Source: Spirochaetes bacterium GWF1_51_8
Lineage (GTDB): Bacteria; Spirochaetota; Brevinematia; Brevinematales; GWF1-51-8
Reading direction: 5' to 3'
NCBI GenBank assembly: GCA_001829415.1
Contig: MIBE01000003.1
Span: forward strand, 38,932 to 102,931
DNA: 64,000 nt
The notes beneath the pieces were generated by a model. The model was not told where the DNA came from. It worked only from the letters and a program-made list of their open reading frames with translations, and did not search any database. A program made the translations under genes and the position numbers. This document shows positions 36,912-44,971 of the stretch, one piece after another. The first letter of the stretch is position 1. Each line of letters starts with the position of its first letter.

Positions 36912-37238
36912 TATGGTCACTTCTAATGAGGGATTCTCCCAAAAGTACAGAAAATGTAAAAAAGCCTGTCACTGCCTGCCTTCTACGAAGGTAGACAGGC
37001 GAGGAACAAAGTGACCTGTCTCCTTCTCCTGCGAAGGAGAAGGCAGGCGAAGCAGTCTATGTAACTGTTTATAAGTTAAAAGTATAGATTGCTTTACGAA
37101 TTTTTCAAATTCGTTCGCAATGACAAAGGCTCTCTAAAGTATCCTTTTGGGACAGCCCTCAAAGAAGTAACGATTGGGCTTGTTTTTAGATGTTACCACA
37201 ACAAATGTATAAATGTTCATAGTTTTTAGAACCGCCCT
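36912..37238. repeat. MITE-like repeat family A, copy 3, with a family B-like element inside
   Basis: On the minus strand it starts GGGCGGTTCTAAAAACTATG near 37238 and ends CCTCATTAGAAGTGACCATA near 36912, the ends of family A. At 327 bases it is twice the length of copies 1 and 2 because a second element (36937-37152) sits in it. It fills most of the 467-base gap after the E1 gene; the rest holds the promoter of the next gene. Confidence 0.7.
36937..37152. repeat. Family B-like element nested in repeat A copy 3
   Basis: The ends are TCCCAAAAGTAC at left and CCTTTTGGGA at right, inverted. The inside has GTCACTGCCTGCC, GAAGCAGTCTATG, TAGATTGCTT and CGCAATGACAAAG, the same core as family B copies 1 and 2 but with different ends. 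It includes the palindromic unit at 36974-37000 and a second, longer hairpin at ~37014-37050. Confidence 0.65.
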
Positions 37239-37304
37239 TATCTTTTTACCCCCTTTATTCCGATGAAATAGACAGCCCGCAATCTCGACGAAGGACAAAA
37301 GGGA

Positions 37305-37333
37305 TTGATTTATGAACGGATTCTTTGTATAAT
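37305..37333 (+). promoter_or_regulatory. Sigma-70 type promoter
   Basis: TTGATT at 37305-37310, exact 17-base spacer, consensus TATAAT at 37328-37333; the TTG start at 37361 follows with GAGGG ahead. Confidence 0.7.
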
Positions 37334-37360
37334 ATTATAGAAAGATAGTTGAGGGAATTT

Positions 37361-38245
37361 TTGAAGAACGGTAAACGGATATTCTTACCGCTGGTTATCG
37401 TGATGACAGCCTTGGGTGTCGATTCGGCAGTGTGCGCGGATAAGACGCCGTATGGGTATATCGAGATACCCCCGGTCGCCTATATCCTTCGCCTCTATCA
37501 GTATACCCCGGATCAGGCCGCGTTTTTCGATTTCGAGTTGAACTACCGTTACGAAAATCTTATCCTCGACTTTGCTTCCAGCCTGACCCGTAACGACAAG
37601 GCGCTCGATCACCCGTATGAATTCGTGATCGCGCTTTTCCTCATCCTTGAAAAGGATTTGGTGATAGAACCGAAGAGCAGTGATTATTCCGACGTCAATA
37701 TCGGCGTGATCACCGAGAAGCAGTTTGCATTACATTTGGTGTACCTGCTGAATGACCTCGAACGTCAGTATCCGTTCGAGATAAATGAATTGAAGGAACA
37801 TCAGAAGATGTTTATGACGTCGTATCACCTGACGCAGGCAGACGTCAGTAATTATATCCACGAGATGATGATCTCGCAGTTTCAGGATGTGATGATGCGG
37901 AATAAGTCGCTGACAAAGGACGACCTGAAGGTGATATTCGGGTATGTCAACGGCAAGACCGGGAAGGAATCGGTATTCGACCGTGTGCTCGAACTGAAAC
38001 AGGCGGCGAAGTCGAAGAAGACACAGCAAGCCTACAACAGACTCAACGAGTTTGTCAATGCGGTGGGCGATATGGCGATCGAACTGTATCAGCATACGAA
38101 GACGCTGGCGTTTAAGGATGTCGAGGAACTCGACTATTATCTCCTTCAGGAAGCCGAGCGTGAAGTGCAGATATCGTTCAGCGATAAAAACGTGCTGCCG
38201 ATCTCGGATAAAGATATGTACAGTCTGATCAAGATTTTGGACTAG
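37361..38245 (+). CDS. Secreted protein of unknown function
   Basis: A 294-residue protein. TTG 37361 is preferred over TTG 37349 because GAGGG lies 5 bases ahead. The N-terminus KNGKRIFLPLVIVMTALGVD followed by SAVCADK is a signal peptide. The mature part is mostly helical and charged (LVYLLNDLERQYPFEINELK, KTQQAYNRLNEFVNAVGDMA). No family recognised. It is followed after 40 bases by a small membrane protein. Confidence 0.65.
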   Translation: MKNGKRIFLPLVIVMTALGVDSAVCADKTPYGYIEIPPVAYILRLYQYTPDQAAFFDFELNYRYENLILDFASSLTRNDKALDHPYEFVIALFLILEKDLVIEPKSSDYSDVNIGVITEKQFALHLVYLLNDLERQYPFEINELKEHQKMFMTSYHLTQADVSNYIHEMMISQFQDVMMRNKSLTKDDLKVIFGYVNGKTGKESVFDRVLELKQAAKSKKTQQAYNRLNEFVNAVGDMAIELYQHTKTLAFKDVEELDYYLLQEAEREVQISFSDKNVLPISDKDMYSLIKILD

Positions 38246-38285
38246 GGGGCGGAACATATGAACTTATTCCATTCGGGAGGAACCC

Positions 38286-38639
38286 ATGCGTAATGAAATT
38301 CCAATGCTCTTCGGATTAGCGGGCGCGGCCCTTGTGATTCCCGCGTTTTTTACTGGCGGAGTCGGGATTTACCCCAGCGGCGTCGGACTGTTTATCATCG
38401 ATATGCTGAGGATCATCCTGCCCTCGGCGGCTATCGTCTCGGGAGGCTTTATTCTGGTCCTTTACCTGAAAGAGCGGAATCCGCTTGAGAAAATGCAGGT
38501 CTGGTTTGTCGCCGTTTCAGGGATACTGCTCCTGTTATTCAGCGTCATCTTCGAGTTTACAGTCCATCTGACCCTCGGCGGCGCGCTCCTCGCGACATCG
38601 GGCATTCTCCAGATGGAATTCATCCGTTTCCGCCGCTAA
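38286..38639 (+). CDS. Small membrane protein
   Basis: A 117-residue protein with about four hydrophobic helices (MLFGLAGAALVIPAFFTGGV, MLRIILPSAAIVSGGFILVL, WFVAVSGILLLLFSVIFEFT, LGGALLATSGILQMEFI). GGAGG precedes the ATG. Likely co-transcribed with the secreted protein upstream. No known family. Confidence 0.65.
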   Translation: MRNEIPMLFGLAGAALVIPAFFTGGVGIYPSGVGLFIIDMLRIILPSAAIVSGGFILVLYLKERNPLEKMQVWFVAVSGILLLLFSVIFEFTVHLTLGGALLATSGILQMEFIRFRR

Positions 38640-38673
38640 AAAGAAAAAAAACGTAAAAAAAACGGGGTCATCT

Positions 38674-38695
38674 TTGCTATATATATAGATAGCAA
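38674..38695. promoter_or_regulatory. Inverted repeat before the portal gene
   Basis: TTGCTAT at 38674-38680 and ATAGCAA at 38689-38695 around an AT-rich centre, immediately before the AAGGAGG of the portal gene. It could be an operator or a leader hairpin; the role is not known. Confidence 0.4.
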
Positions 38696-38705
38696 GGAGG
38701 ACTCC

Positions 38706-39920
38706 ATGAATAACGTATTGGAAAAAGCCGGGAAACCGTCGATAGCGGTTTTCCCGAAGGGGCAATGGATATCCAATCCCGATCCGTTCCTGAACGCCTA
38801 CGGAGAGTATTCGCCCTTCCCGGGAAACTACTCGTCGTTCAGGGGGATTATCGGTATCTACGAGAAGATGCTACTCGACGACAAGATCAGCCAGGTCCTG
38901 GGCGCGGTCAATTCAGCGGTAAAAACCCTCGGTTGGTGTTTCGACAGTCCAAATCCCGAAGCGGCAGCGTTTATCCGTGAGGCGCTCGAACGTCTCGATC
39001 TCCGAAAGTTTATCTCGGGACTGCTGACCGCGCGGGTATACGGGTTCGCGGTGTTCGAAGAGGTCTGGAAGTCCGAGGGCGGCCGGTATGTGATCGCGGA
39101 GGAACGGCTCCTGCCCGCGCGCAAGGTCGAGTTCGTGACCGACGAATTCGCCGCACTTGTCTCATTGAACTACGACGGCCGCGAGTTCCCGCTCGATTGG
39201 TTTCACATCTTTACCTATCCCGAAGTCATGCCCGATAGCTACTTCTACGGGCAATCCGACCTGCGGAAAATTTACCGCGAATGGTACAACAAGGACGTGT
39301 TGAAACGCTACCGTAACCTCGGACTCGAAAACTTCGCGTTCCCGATGGCGGTGGTCACCTATGACGAGAACCGTTACCGCCACGGCACTCCCGAATGGGA
39401 CGCGCTCCAGTCGATGGTCGCGGGGCTCAAGGACGACGCGCGGGTCACGCTTCCCGGGACATTCGACCCGGCGGGGAAAGGCCTCATGCCGGGGGTGGAA
39501 ATCCGTTTCCTCGAACCCGGCTTTTCCGGCGGCGGCTTCGAAGCGTTCGAGAAAGCGATCGAGGCGGAGAACAAGGCGATTTCCCGCAACCTCGGACTTC
39601 CCGACGATCTCGGGTTTACCGACACGTCCGCCGGGAGTTACGCCAAGTCGCGTACGGAGTTCGACCTGTTCTGGAAGACAGTCACCGACCTCGCCGAGAC
39701 TGTCGCGGGCAGTATCCGCAAGGTTGTCGCCCGTCTGACGGAATACAACTTCCCCGGCGAGAAAGTGACATTCAGCTTCGATATCTCGCGCGAGAACGGG
39801 CTGAACGAGCGGAAGGCGGACGTCCTGAAAACGTTAGCCGAAGCCGGGATCAAGTTCGACCCCGGGTTCATCGGGCGTTACCTCAACCTCGCCGAAACAG
39901 ATGTCCCGTCGGTAGAATAA
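38706..39920 (+). CDS. Mu gp29-like portal protein (DUF935)
   Basis: A 404-residue protein with the DUF935 layout: N-terminal YEKMLLDDKISQVLGAVNSA, then ARVYGFAVFEEVWKSEG, LDWFHIFTYPEVM, and a helical end ENKAISRNLGLPDDLGFTDT and SGSYAKSRTEF-like text. DUF935 proteins are portal proteins of Mu-like phages, the ring through which DNA enters the capsid. Mu-like neighbours (terminase, head protein, protease) do not adjoin it: upstream are a secreted and a membrane protein, downstream a terminator and an FG-GAP protein. It appears full length. See the finding about its distance from the terminase. Confidence 0.8.
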   Translation: MNNVLEKAGKPSIAVFPKGQWISNPDPFLNAYGEYSPFPGNYSSFRGIIGIYEKMLLDDKISQVLGAVNSAVKTLGWCFDSPNPEAAAFIREALERLDLRKFISGLLTARVYGFAVFEEVWKSEGGRYVIAEERLLPARKVEFVTDEFAALVSLNYDGREFPLDWFHIFTYPEVMPDSYFYGQSDLRKIYREWYNKDVLKRYRNLGLENFAFPMAVVTYDENRYRHGTPEWDALQSMVAGLKDDARVTLPGTFDPAGKGLMPGVEIRFLEPGFSGGGFEAFEKAIEAENKAISRNLGLPDDLGFTDTSAGSYAKSRTEFDLFWKTVTDLAETVAGSIRKVVARLTEYNFPGEKVTFSFDISRENGLNERKADVLKTLAEAGIKFDPGFIGRYLNLAETDVPSVE

Positions 39921-39988
39921 CGCCGTATGGGTGTTTTTGAACGGCTCTCATTATTGACAGGTTCGGGATTTTAGATTATCTTAAATGC

Positions 39989-40013
39989 GGGGGAGTTATC
40001 GCTCCCCCCTTCT
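39989..40013 (+). terminator. Terminator after the portal gene
   Basis: GGGGGAG (39989-39995) pairs with CTCCCCC (40002-40008) over a six-base loop, followed by a T-rich stretch. Confidence 0.75.
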
Positions 40014-40034
40014 TTATTCTCCACAGGAGCCGAC

Positions 40035-41390
40035 ATGAGACTTTCCGACCCGCAGAAATTGAGCGTGATTTTTATCGTACTGTTATCGGCCGTCATACTG
40101 GGTATGCTCGGGATGGCGATGGACGGGCTATCCGCGTCCGATGCGAAAAAAGAGGCTAAGCCGACGAAGAGCGGTGTGATCCCCGAGACGGCGGTGGCCG
40201 GAATGATCACGGCGTTGGACGGCGAGTCCGAGGACTTGTTCGGCTGGGACGCCGCGCTGAACGCGGACGGGTCGGTCGCGGTGGTCGGAGCGCTCTGCGA
40301 CTTCGAGCGCCAGAGCTTCCATCACGGCTCCGCGTACATCTATCTCCGTGAAGGCGCGGTATGGAAACAGGCGCAGAAACTGGTCCCGCCCCAGGGGCCG
40401 GATATGCTGAGTTTCGGCAAGAGCGTGACTGTATCCGCCGACGGCAAGGTGATCGTAGTCGGCGCATACGGCGACGACTACGAGAACGGCAACGACCAGG
40501 GCTCGGCGTATGTGTATAAGAAGAAGGGCGGCGAGTGGGTACAAATCCAGAAACTGACCTATTCCGACGGAGGGGTGAAAAAAGAATCCGGGTTCGCCGA
40601 CGGGCGTTTCGGATGCGCGGTCTCGGTCTCCGCCGACGGCAAGGTCATCATGGTCGGGGAATATTACGACAGCTTCCAGACCGGAAAAGCATATATTTAC
40701 CGTTGGAACGGCGAAAAGTACAAGCAGGAGACGATGATCTCCGCGCCCGGCGCGCAGGCGGGCGACGAGTTCGGTTACCATGCGGCATTGTCCGGCGACG
40801 GCAAGACGGCGCTGATCGGAGCGGGTTTCGCCGATACCGGCGTATCGCAGGATACCGGCGCGGCGTATCTCTTCACGAACTCGGGCGCGTCATGGGCACT
40901 CGCGCAGAAGATCGTCAAGTCCGATTTCCCAGAAGGCGCCTATCTCGGGCGCGGGCTCGGGCTGTCGTTCGACGGCTCGGTCGTCGTGCTGGGAGCGTCG
41001 GGATACTCCGGACTGAACGGCGCGGCGCTTGTCTACGAGAAAAGCGGGACGGCGTGGAATCTCGCGCGGATGTTCTTCTATCCCGGCGAGGCGGAAGGGA
41101 TGGGGCTGAGTATCGCGGTATCGTCCAACGGCACGCTGTTCGCCGCGGGGGCGTACAGGAGCGATAACGGCGGCTTGGCCGATCAGGGCAAGGTCTATCT
41201 GTTCAGGAAAACGCCGGGCGGGTGGGAACTCGCGAACAAGTTCGTCGCGCAGGAAGGGTCGAGCGGGGACTACTTCGGCGGCTCGGTCGCTATCTCCGCC
41301 GACGGCAAATCGCTCATGATCGGCGAGTACGGTGACGATATCGGCGAAGCGAAGAATATCGGCTCGGTGTGGTGGTACCCGCTGAAATAA
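40035..41390 (+). CDS. Secreted FG-GAP-type beta-propeller protein
   Basis: A 451-residue protein with an N-terminal signal anchor (LSVIFIVLLSAVILGMLGMA) and then seven or so repeats of the pattern FG.....SADGKVI.VGA....G..YVY (for example FGKSVTVSADGKVIVVGAYG and FGGSVAISADGKSLMIGEYG). These are FG-GAP-like blades of a beta propeller, facing the outside of the cell. AGGAGCC precedes the ATG. Ligand unknown; a role in adhesion is one possibility. It is bounded by a terminator upstream and a promoter downstream. Confidence 0.75.
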   Translation: MRLSDPQKLSVIFIVLLSAVILGMLGMAMDGLSASDAKKEAKPTKSGVIPETAVAGMITALDGESEDLFGWDAALNADGSVAVVGALCDFERQSFHHGSAYIYLREGAVWKQAQKLVPPQGPDMLSFGKSVTVSADGKVIVVGAYGDDYENGNDQGSAYVYKKKGGEWVQIQKLTYSDGGVKKESGFADGRFGCAVSVSADGKVIMVGEYYDSFQTGKAYIYRWNGEKYKQETMISAPGAQAGDEFGYHAALSGDGKTALIGAGFADTGVSQDTGAAYLFTNSGASWALAQKIVKSDFPEGAYLGRGLGLSFDGSVVVLGASGYSGLNGAALVYEKSGTAWNLARMFFYPGEAEGMGLSIAVSSNGTLFAAGAYRSDNGGLADQGKVYLFRKTPGGWELANKFVAQEGSSGDYFGGSVAISADGKSLMIGEYGDDIGEAKNIGSVWWYPLK

Positions 41391-41413
41391 CATAAAAAAA
41401 TTCACGCGCTCTA

Positions 41414-41442
41414 TTGACAAGGGACGCGTTTTTTGATACAAT
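41414..41442 (+). promoter_or_regulatory. Sigma-70 type promoter of the AbrB-like gene
   Basis: TTGACA at 41414-41419, exact 17-base spacer, TACAAT at 41437-41442; ATG 41474 follows. The GTG-type start inside this box is therefore not a real start. Confidence 0.75.
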
Positions 41443-41473
41443 ATATACAAGAAAAACAAGAGAAGTAAGACAA

Positions 41474-41692
41474 ATGGGGACCTGTAATAAAAACAATCCG
41501 TTCCGGGGGGTGGTGACTGTCAGCGACAAAGGGCAGATTGTAGTTCCTGCCGGTTTAATGCGAGAGCTGGGGATCGAGAAGGGCTCGCAGTTGATTATCA
41601 TGAAGCGCGACGATAACATGGGATTTACGGCGATAAAAAGCGAGGCAATACAGGAAACACTTAAAAAGCTGGTCGATAATAATCCGATTTAA
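41474..41692 (+). CDS. AbrB/SpoVT-type transcriptional regulator
   Basis: A 72-residue protein from ATG 41474. VVTVSDKGQIVVPAGLMREL followed by GIEKGSQLII is a swapped-hairpin AbrB domain (the conserved KGQI and P.G.R.L.I.KG pattern). It binds DNA as a dimer; it could be a MazE-type antitoxin but no toxin follows. Next is a 50-residue cysteine protein about 117 bases on. Confidence 0.85.
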   Translation: MGTCNKNNPFRGVVTVSDKGQIVVPAGLMRELGIEKGSQLIIMKRDDNMGFTAIKSEAIQETLKKLVDNNPI

Positions 41693-41809
41693 GGAGAGGA
41701 TGATATGGATGTAAAAACATGTTCCTAACGGAGAAAAGGGCATGACGTGTCCGCGTCTGCATCATGCGATAATTTTACGCCTAGAATCAAATAAAAGGAG
41801 GAAGTGAAG

Positions 41810-41962
41810 ATGGAAGTGAAATTTACGCCCAATGGGGAACAAGGTAAACAATGCCGCGACTGCAAGTTTTTTGAAGCAGAAAACGCTAACGCGGGTATCG
41901 GGAAATGCTTCGGCAACGATGTTCCTTCCGGAGGCTCCTGCAATAATTTCGTACCCAAATAA
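41810..41962 (+). CDS. 50-residue four-cysteine protein
   Basis: Read directly from the bases: ATG 41810, stop 41960-41962, AAGGAGG just ahead (41794-41802 region). The protein is MEVKFTPNGEQ, then CRDCKFFEAENANAG, GKCFGNDVPSGGSCNNFVPK. Cysteines are spaced CxxC, then single C, then C, as in small HiPIP-like or zinc-binding peptides. Too short for ordinary gene finders. It lies between the AbrB-type regulator and the HEAT protein, which begins 5 bases after its stop, suggesting one transcript. Function unknown. Confidence 0.7.
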   Translation: MEVKFTPNGEQGKQCRDCKFFEAENANAGIGKCFGNDVPSGGSCNNFVPK

Positions 41963-41967
41963 TATCT

Positions 41968-42780
41968 ATGCTGACGGAAACTAAACAGAAACTGATTGAC
42001 GGTTGCCGGGAAGCGGTAGGTTTAATCGAGGATGGAAAGCCCGCAAATACGACCCCATTACTACAGGGGCTTTTCAACCTCGAACGTACCGAAAAAGAGA
42101 TGTACGGCGCGCCGAAGGAACTGATCGATACTGTGGGCGATCTGCTGGGGAAAGCGGTCAACGCGGCGAATTTTGAAAAGTTTATCCCATTTTGCGAAAT
42201 AGTCTGGGCGACCGGAAAACGCGATTTCCGGGTCGGTCTATCGCTTACACTTGCGGGGATGGCGTCGCTGCAGCCCGACCGCATGATCCCTTATGTTTTT
42301 CACCTGATTGAATCGTCAAACAACTGGGAGGAGAGCGATAATATCGGCGGCTACGGTCTCGAACATCTGGCGCGGAATAACCCCGAAATTTACTTCGATA
42401 AGATTGCCGCTTACCTGAAAAGCGCGAATATTTGGGTACTTCGCGGCGCTCTTGTTATATTGTACCGTCTGCCGATGAAACGCCCGGATTATTCCCGGCG
42501 CGTACTCGATGCAGTCGAGCCGCTTCTCTCTCATCCCGACGAGCAGGTCTATAAAATGAATAAGTTCGGAATCGGGATTATGAACCGCGGCGATAAGTCC
42601 GAACTGGTGAAATTTATTAATAAGTTCGCCAAAACCGGTAACGCGCGGATCGTGCAGTCGCTTCAGGAAGCCTGCTGGAAACTCGGAAAAGATGTTCTGC
42701 CGGCTGTAAACGAGTGGCTGAAGTCGCCGAACCCCAAGATACGGAAGACAGCCGAAAGTATTATCAAGAAGATTAAGTGA
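41968..42780 (+). CDS. HEAT-repeat protein
   Basis: A 270-residue all-helical protein. Repeating helix pairs (RMIPYVFHLIESSNNWEESD, VLRGALVILYRLPMKRPDYS, LPAVNEWLKSPNPKIRKTAE) look like HEAT repeats of the AlkD/DNA alkylation-repair-like group, but the AlkD active-site text is not clear, in contrast to 53178-53897. It starts 5 bases after the 50-residue cysteine protein and has no clear ribosome site, so its translation may be coupled. Confidence 0.6.
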   Translation: MLTETKQKLIDGCREAVGLIEDGKPANTTPLLQGLFNLERTEKEMYGAPKELIDTVGDLLGKAVNAANFEKFIPFCEIVWATGKRDFRVGLSLTLAGMASLQPDRMIPYVFHLIESSNNWEESDNIGGYGLEHLARNNPEIYFDKIAAYLKSANIWVLRGALVILYRLPMKRPDYSRRVLDAVEPLLSHPDEQVYKMNKFGIGIMNRGDKSELVKFINKFAKTGNARIVQSLQEACWKLGKDVLPAVNEWLKSPNPKIRKTAESIIKKIK

Positions 42781-42783
42781 GGG

Positions 42784-43710
42784 CTATTCGCCGGGCGCTA
42801 AAAATTCATCTTCGAGCGGAATGAGATTACGTAAAGACTTCGCGAATCCGACTAAACCCGGGAATAGAGTGGATTCAGTGATTCCCATTCGTTTTACTTC
42901 TCGAAGACAATCGATTATAAAGTCTTTATTTTTGTAGAGCTTTATCTTAACTATATGCTTTTTAATTTCTTGCTCATCGATATTTCTAATAATTTCAATC
43001 AAATTATCTTCAAATGAAATATTGGTACTAAAAGGGATGAGAAATAAGCCTTGTTGAACACGAAGGCGGTCATTGAGTTCAAAGGGACTAATCGGATAAA
43101 TACCACGAATTTGTCCTTTATAGATTATAAAATCGGAAATACGTTCGGGAGTATTGTTTTCTAATTGACGTATCACTCCATTTCTTGAAGGCGAACAATG
43201 TTTTACTTTTTTATCAAGCCATCTACTATCGATAGCCCAGATACAAGCAAAACTATCACTCTCCTTAAACTCTTTAATTTCCTTTATCGCAAAATGGAGA
43301 GCTATGAAAAATGAGTAATTAAAATCTAATAGTCTGGTAGGGCATTCATAATGCTGCATTATTGAGAGCCACTGGATTAAGTCGTTTTCTTTTGGAATGA
43401 AGTGCTGGTAGTTTTGATATTCTCTTCTAAACTTCCTAATTAAACCTAGTTCTTTATCTTTATATTTATTTACAGGAATGTTGAATCCCTTCAAATATCT
43501 CCTTAAAGATGACTCCAATGGTACATCATTTTCTTGTCCTCGAAATATCCATAGAGGTCTTCGTTTATCCTCTATTGAATTTTTATTAAGTATTTCAGGG
43601 GGAACATAACGATCGTAGGTAATCCTAAAATTATCAGTATAGAATTGGTATAGTTCGCTCCATGAAAATAGTTTTTTTTGTGTGATCAAATCATTTAATT
43701 TTTCGTCCAT
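42784..43710 (-). CDS. FRG-domain protein
   Basis: A 308-residue protein with the FRG signature: WIFRGQENDVPLESSLRRY (F56, R57, G58, Q59), then WLSIMQHYECPTRLLDFNYS and FIALHFAIKE, then RLRVQQGLFLIPFS. FRG proteins are scattered in mobile and defence regions, mostly of unknown function. The gene is clearly more AT-rich than its neighbours. Its start overlaps the nucleotidyltransferase gene by 16 bases, so the two form a pair. Confidence 0.8.
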   Translation of the reverse strand: MDEKLNDLITQKKLFSWSELYQFYTDNFRITYDRYVPPEILNKNSIEDKRRPLWIFRGQENDVPLESSLRRYLKGFNIPVNKYKDKELGLIRKFRREYQNYQHFIPKENDLIQWLSIMQHYECPTRLLDFNYSFFIALHFAIKEIKEFKESDSFACIWAIDSRWLDKKVKHCSPSRNGVIRQLENNTPERISDFIIYKGQIRGIYPISPFELNDRLRVQQGLFLIPFSTNISFEDNLIEIIRNIDEQEIKKHIVKIKLYKNKDFIIDCLREVKRMGITESTLFPGLVGFAKSLRNLIPLEDEFLAPGE

Positions 43711-44021
43711 AGAACCTTTCCTTCACGCGCGATCACCGATGAGAGCGAGGGGAGAGTTTTTTCTTCTTCATACTCCGCTTCGGTTTTCACGATGATATCG
43801 GTTTTATACCCCTTCAATCCGAACACCCAACGTATAGAACTTAGCGCGGAGAGTTTTTCCCTGCGGTCGACAGGTAATTCGGTCAGGATCGCGATATCGA
43901 TATCGCTGTCGTCGGACGCCGTATTTTTGGCATAGCTGCCGAAGAGAACTATCTTTTTTACCCCGGGGAGATTGGAGACGATTGTGACTTTTATGGAATC
44001 GAAATCTTTTTCCTGATACAT
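43695..44021 (-). CDS. MNT-type nucleotidyltransferase-domain protein
   Basis: A 108-residue protein with IVLFGSYAKNTASDDSDIDI: GS at 28-29 and DxD at D40 and D42, the minimal nucleotidyltransferase active site (GSx10DxD). Alone it is the size of MNT antitoxins of the HEPN-MNT type, which can AMPylate a partner. Here the partner position is held by the FRG gene instead of a HEPN gene. GAGGGCGG precedes the ATG. Confidence 0.82.
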   Translation of the reverse strand: MYQEKDFDSIKVTIVSNLPGVKKIVLFGSYAKNTASDDSDIDIAILTELPVDRREKLSALSSIRWVFGLKGYKTDIIVKTEAEYEEEKTLPSLSSVIAREGKVLWTKN

Positions 44022-44133
44022 TTCCGCCCTCTTTATCGAGTAGTATTATTTTAGACTATCCCGGGAATTAGTCAACTATTTTATTCCGTTCAGGACGGGC
44101 AGGTGAAATCGAGCGGTATGAATATCGCGGGTG

Positions 44134-44805
44134 TCAGAACCTTCTGATCTGGAAGATCACACGGCCGATGATATTGAACATATCGGACTGGTCGCGGACT
44201 TCCTTCGCCTCGTACTGCGGGTTGTCGCTGACTACCTTGAGCGAGTCCAGCTTGAACTGGAGGCGTTTGACGAAAAGCTCGCGGTCCCAGTTCACGAGGA
44301 AGATGCCGTTGTTGCCGGTGGTGACCCCTTCCGCGACCGCGACATAATCGCCGTCCCAAAGGGTGGGCTCCATACTGTTCCCGCTGACCTCGACCAGCTT
44401 GACCCGCGAAGGCTCGTGTGGGTAAAGGAAGTGGCGCGAGACGGGGATAGTGTCGATCACGCCCATCTCGTCGAGGTTCTGCGCGCCGTGCCCGGCGGAT
44501 GCCCTGACATCGATCAGGTCGATCAGGTAAATATCTCCGTCGCCGCGCACCGGCTGAGGCGCGTTTTGGGATGCGCCCGGAGCGAGGACTTTTTCGCCCT
44601 GTCCGGTCAACAGCCAGTTCAGATTTATACTGAAAACCGAAGCGAGTATCGACTGCATCTCGGGCGGAAGTTTTCTCTGCCCGTTCTCATACTGGCTGAG
44701 CGCGTTCTGCTTGGCTCCCAGCCTCTCCGCGAACTCGATCTGGCTCATCCCGTAATCGTCACGGATCATTCTCAAACGTTCGCCAATCCCTTCACCCGGT
44801 CCCAT
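44134..44805 (-). CDS. Phage-type repressor: XRE HTH plus S24 peptidase
   Basis: A 223-residue protein. Residues ~7-65 are an XRE HTH (YGMSQIEFAERLGAKQNALS, with QYENGQRKLPP). A flexible linker holds ASAGHGA, a likely self-cleavage site (A104-G105). The S24 domain has EVSGNSMEPTLWDGDYV with S144 and LFVKRLQF with K180, the Ser-Lys dyad. Such CI/LexA-like proteins repress lytic genes and self-cleave on DNA damage via RecA. It faces a divergent set of small genes over a promoter with palindromic operators. Confidence 0.9.
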   Translation of the reverse strand: MGPGEGIGERLRMIRDDYGMSQIEFAERLGAKQNALSQYENGQRKLPPEMQSILASVFSINLNWLLTGQGEKVLAPGASQNAPQPVRGDGDIYLIDLIDVRASAGHGAQNLDEMGVIDTIPVSRHFLYPHEPSRVKLVEVSGNSMEPTLWDGDYVAVAEGVTTGNNGIFLVNWDRELFVKRLQFKLDSLKVVSDNPQYEAKEVRDQSDMFNIIGRVIFQIRRF

Positions 44806-44819
44806 AGGCCCTCCTGAAA

Positions 44820-44834
44820 ATCACATTACGTGAT
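44820..44834. promoter_or_regulatory. Operator 1 near the repressor start
   Basis: ATCAC-ATTAC-GTGAT, an inverted repeat lying 15 bases before the repressor ATG. Placed to give autoregulation. Confidence 0.6.
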
Positions 44835-44851
44835 ATTTTTTAAGAAAATAC

Positions 44852-44880
44852 TTGACGTGTACTCGTTATTGTGATATAAT
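44852..44880 (+). promoter_or_regulatory. Rightward early promoter of the prophage-like block
   Basis: TTGACG at 44852-44857, exact 17-base spacer, consensus TATAAT at 44875-44880, overlapped by the palindrome at 44870-44889. Confidence 0.75.
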
Positions 44881-44889
44881 TATATCACA
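44870..44889. promoter_or_regulatory. Operator 2, perfect 20-base palindrome over the -10 box
   Basis: TGTGATATAATTATATCACA is its own reverse complement and covers the -10 element of the rightward promoter, so a bound repressor would block it. The half-site GTGATA/TATCAC recurs in operators 1 and 3. Confidence 0.7.
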
Positions 44890-44945
44890 GTAGGCGATGA
44901 AAGTCAAGCTATTTTGTAAAATAATACGCGATAAAGAGAAATAAT

Positions 44946-44960
44946 ATCACATTAACGGAT
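44946..44960. promoter_or_regulatory. Possible operator 3
   Basis: ATCAC-ATTAA-CGGAT resembles operator 1 (ATCAC-ATTAC-GTGAT) with mismatches in the right half; it lies just before the ribosome site of the first rightward gene. Confidence 0.4.
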
Positions 44961-44971
44961 AGGAGGCGGCT

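Noticed and set aside
35748..36920. 390-codon open frame opposite the E1 gene
   Set aside because: Arginine-rich shadow frame; the + strand carries the E1 motifs.
36938..37152. CRISPR array suggested by the recurring palindromes
   Set aside because: The palindromes are not evenly spaced, spacers are not unique units of constant length, and no cas gene is present; these are nested mobile repeats.
41968..42780. A second AlkD-type DNA repair enzyme
   Set aside because: The helical repeats are similar, but the Trp/Asp/Arg active-site text seen at 53178-53897 is not evident, so only a HEAT-repeat call is made.
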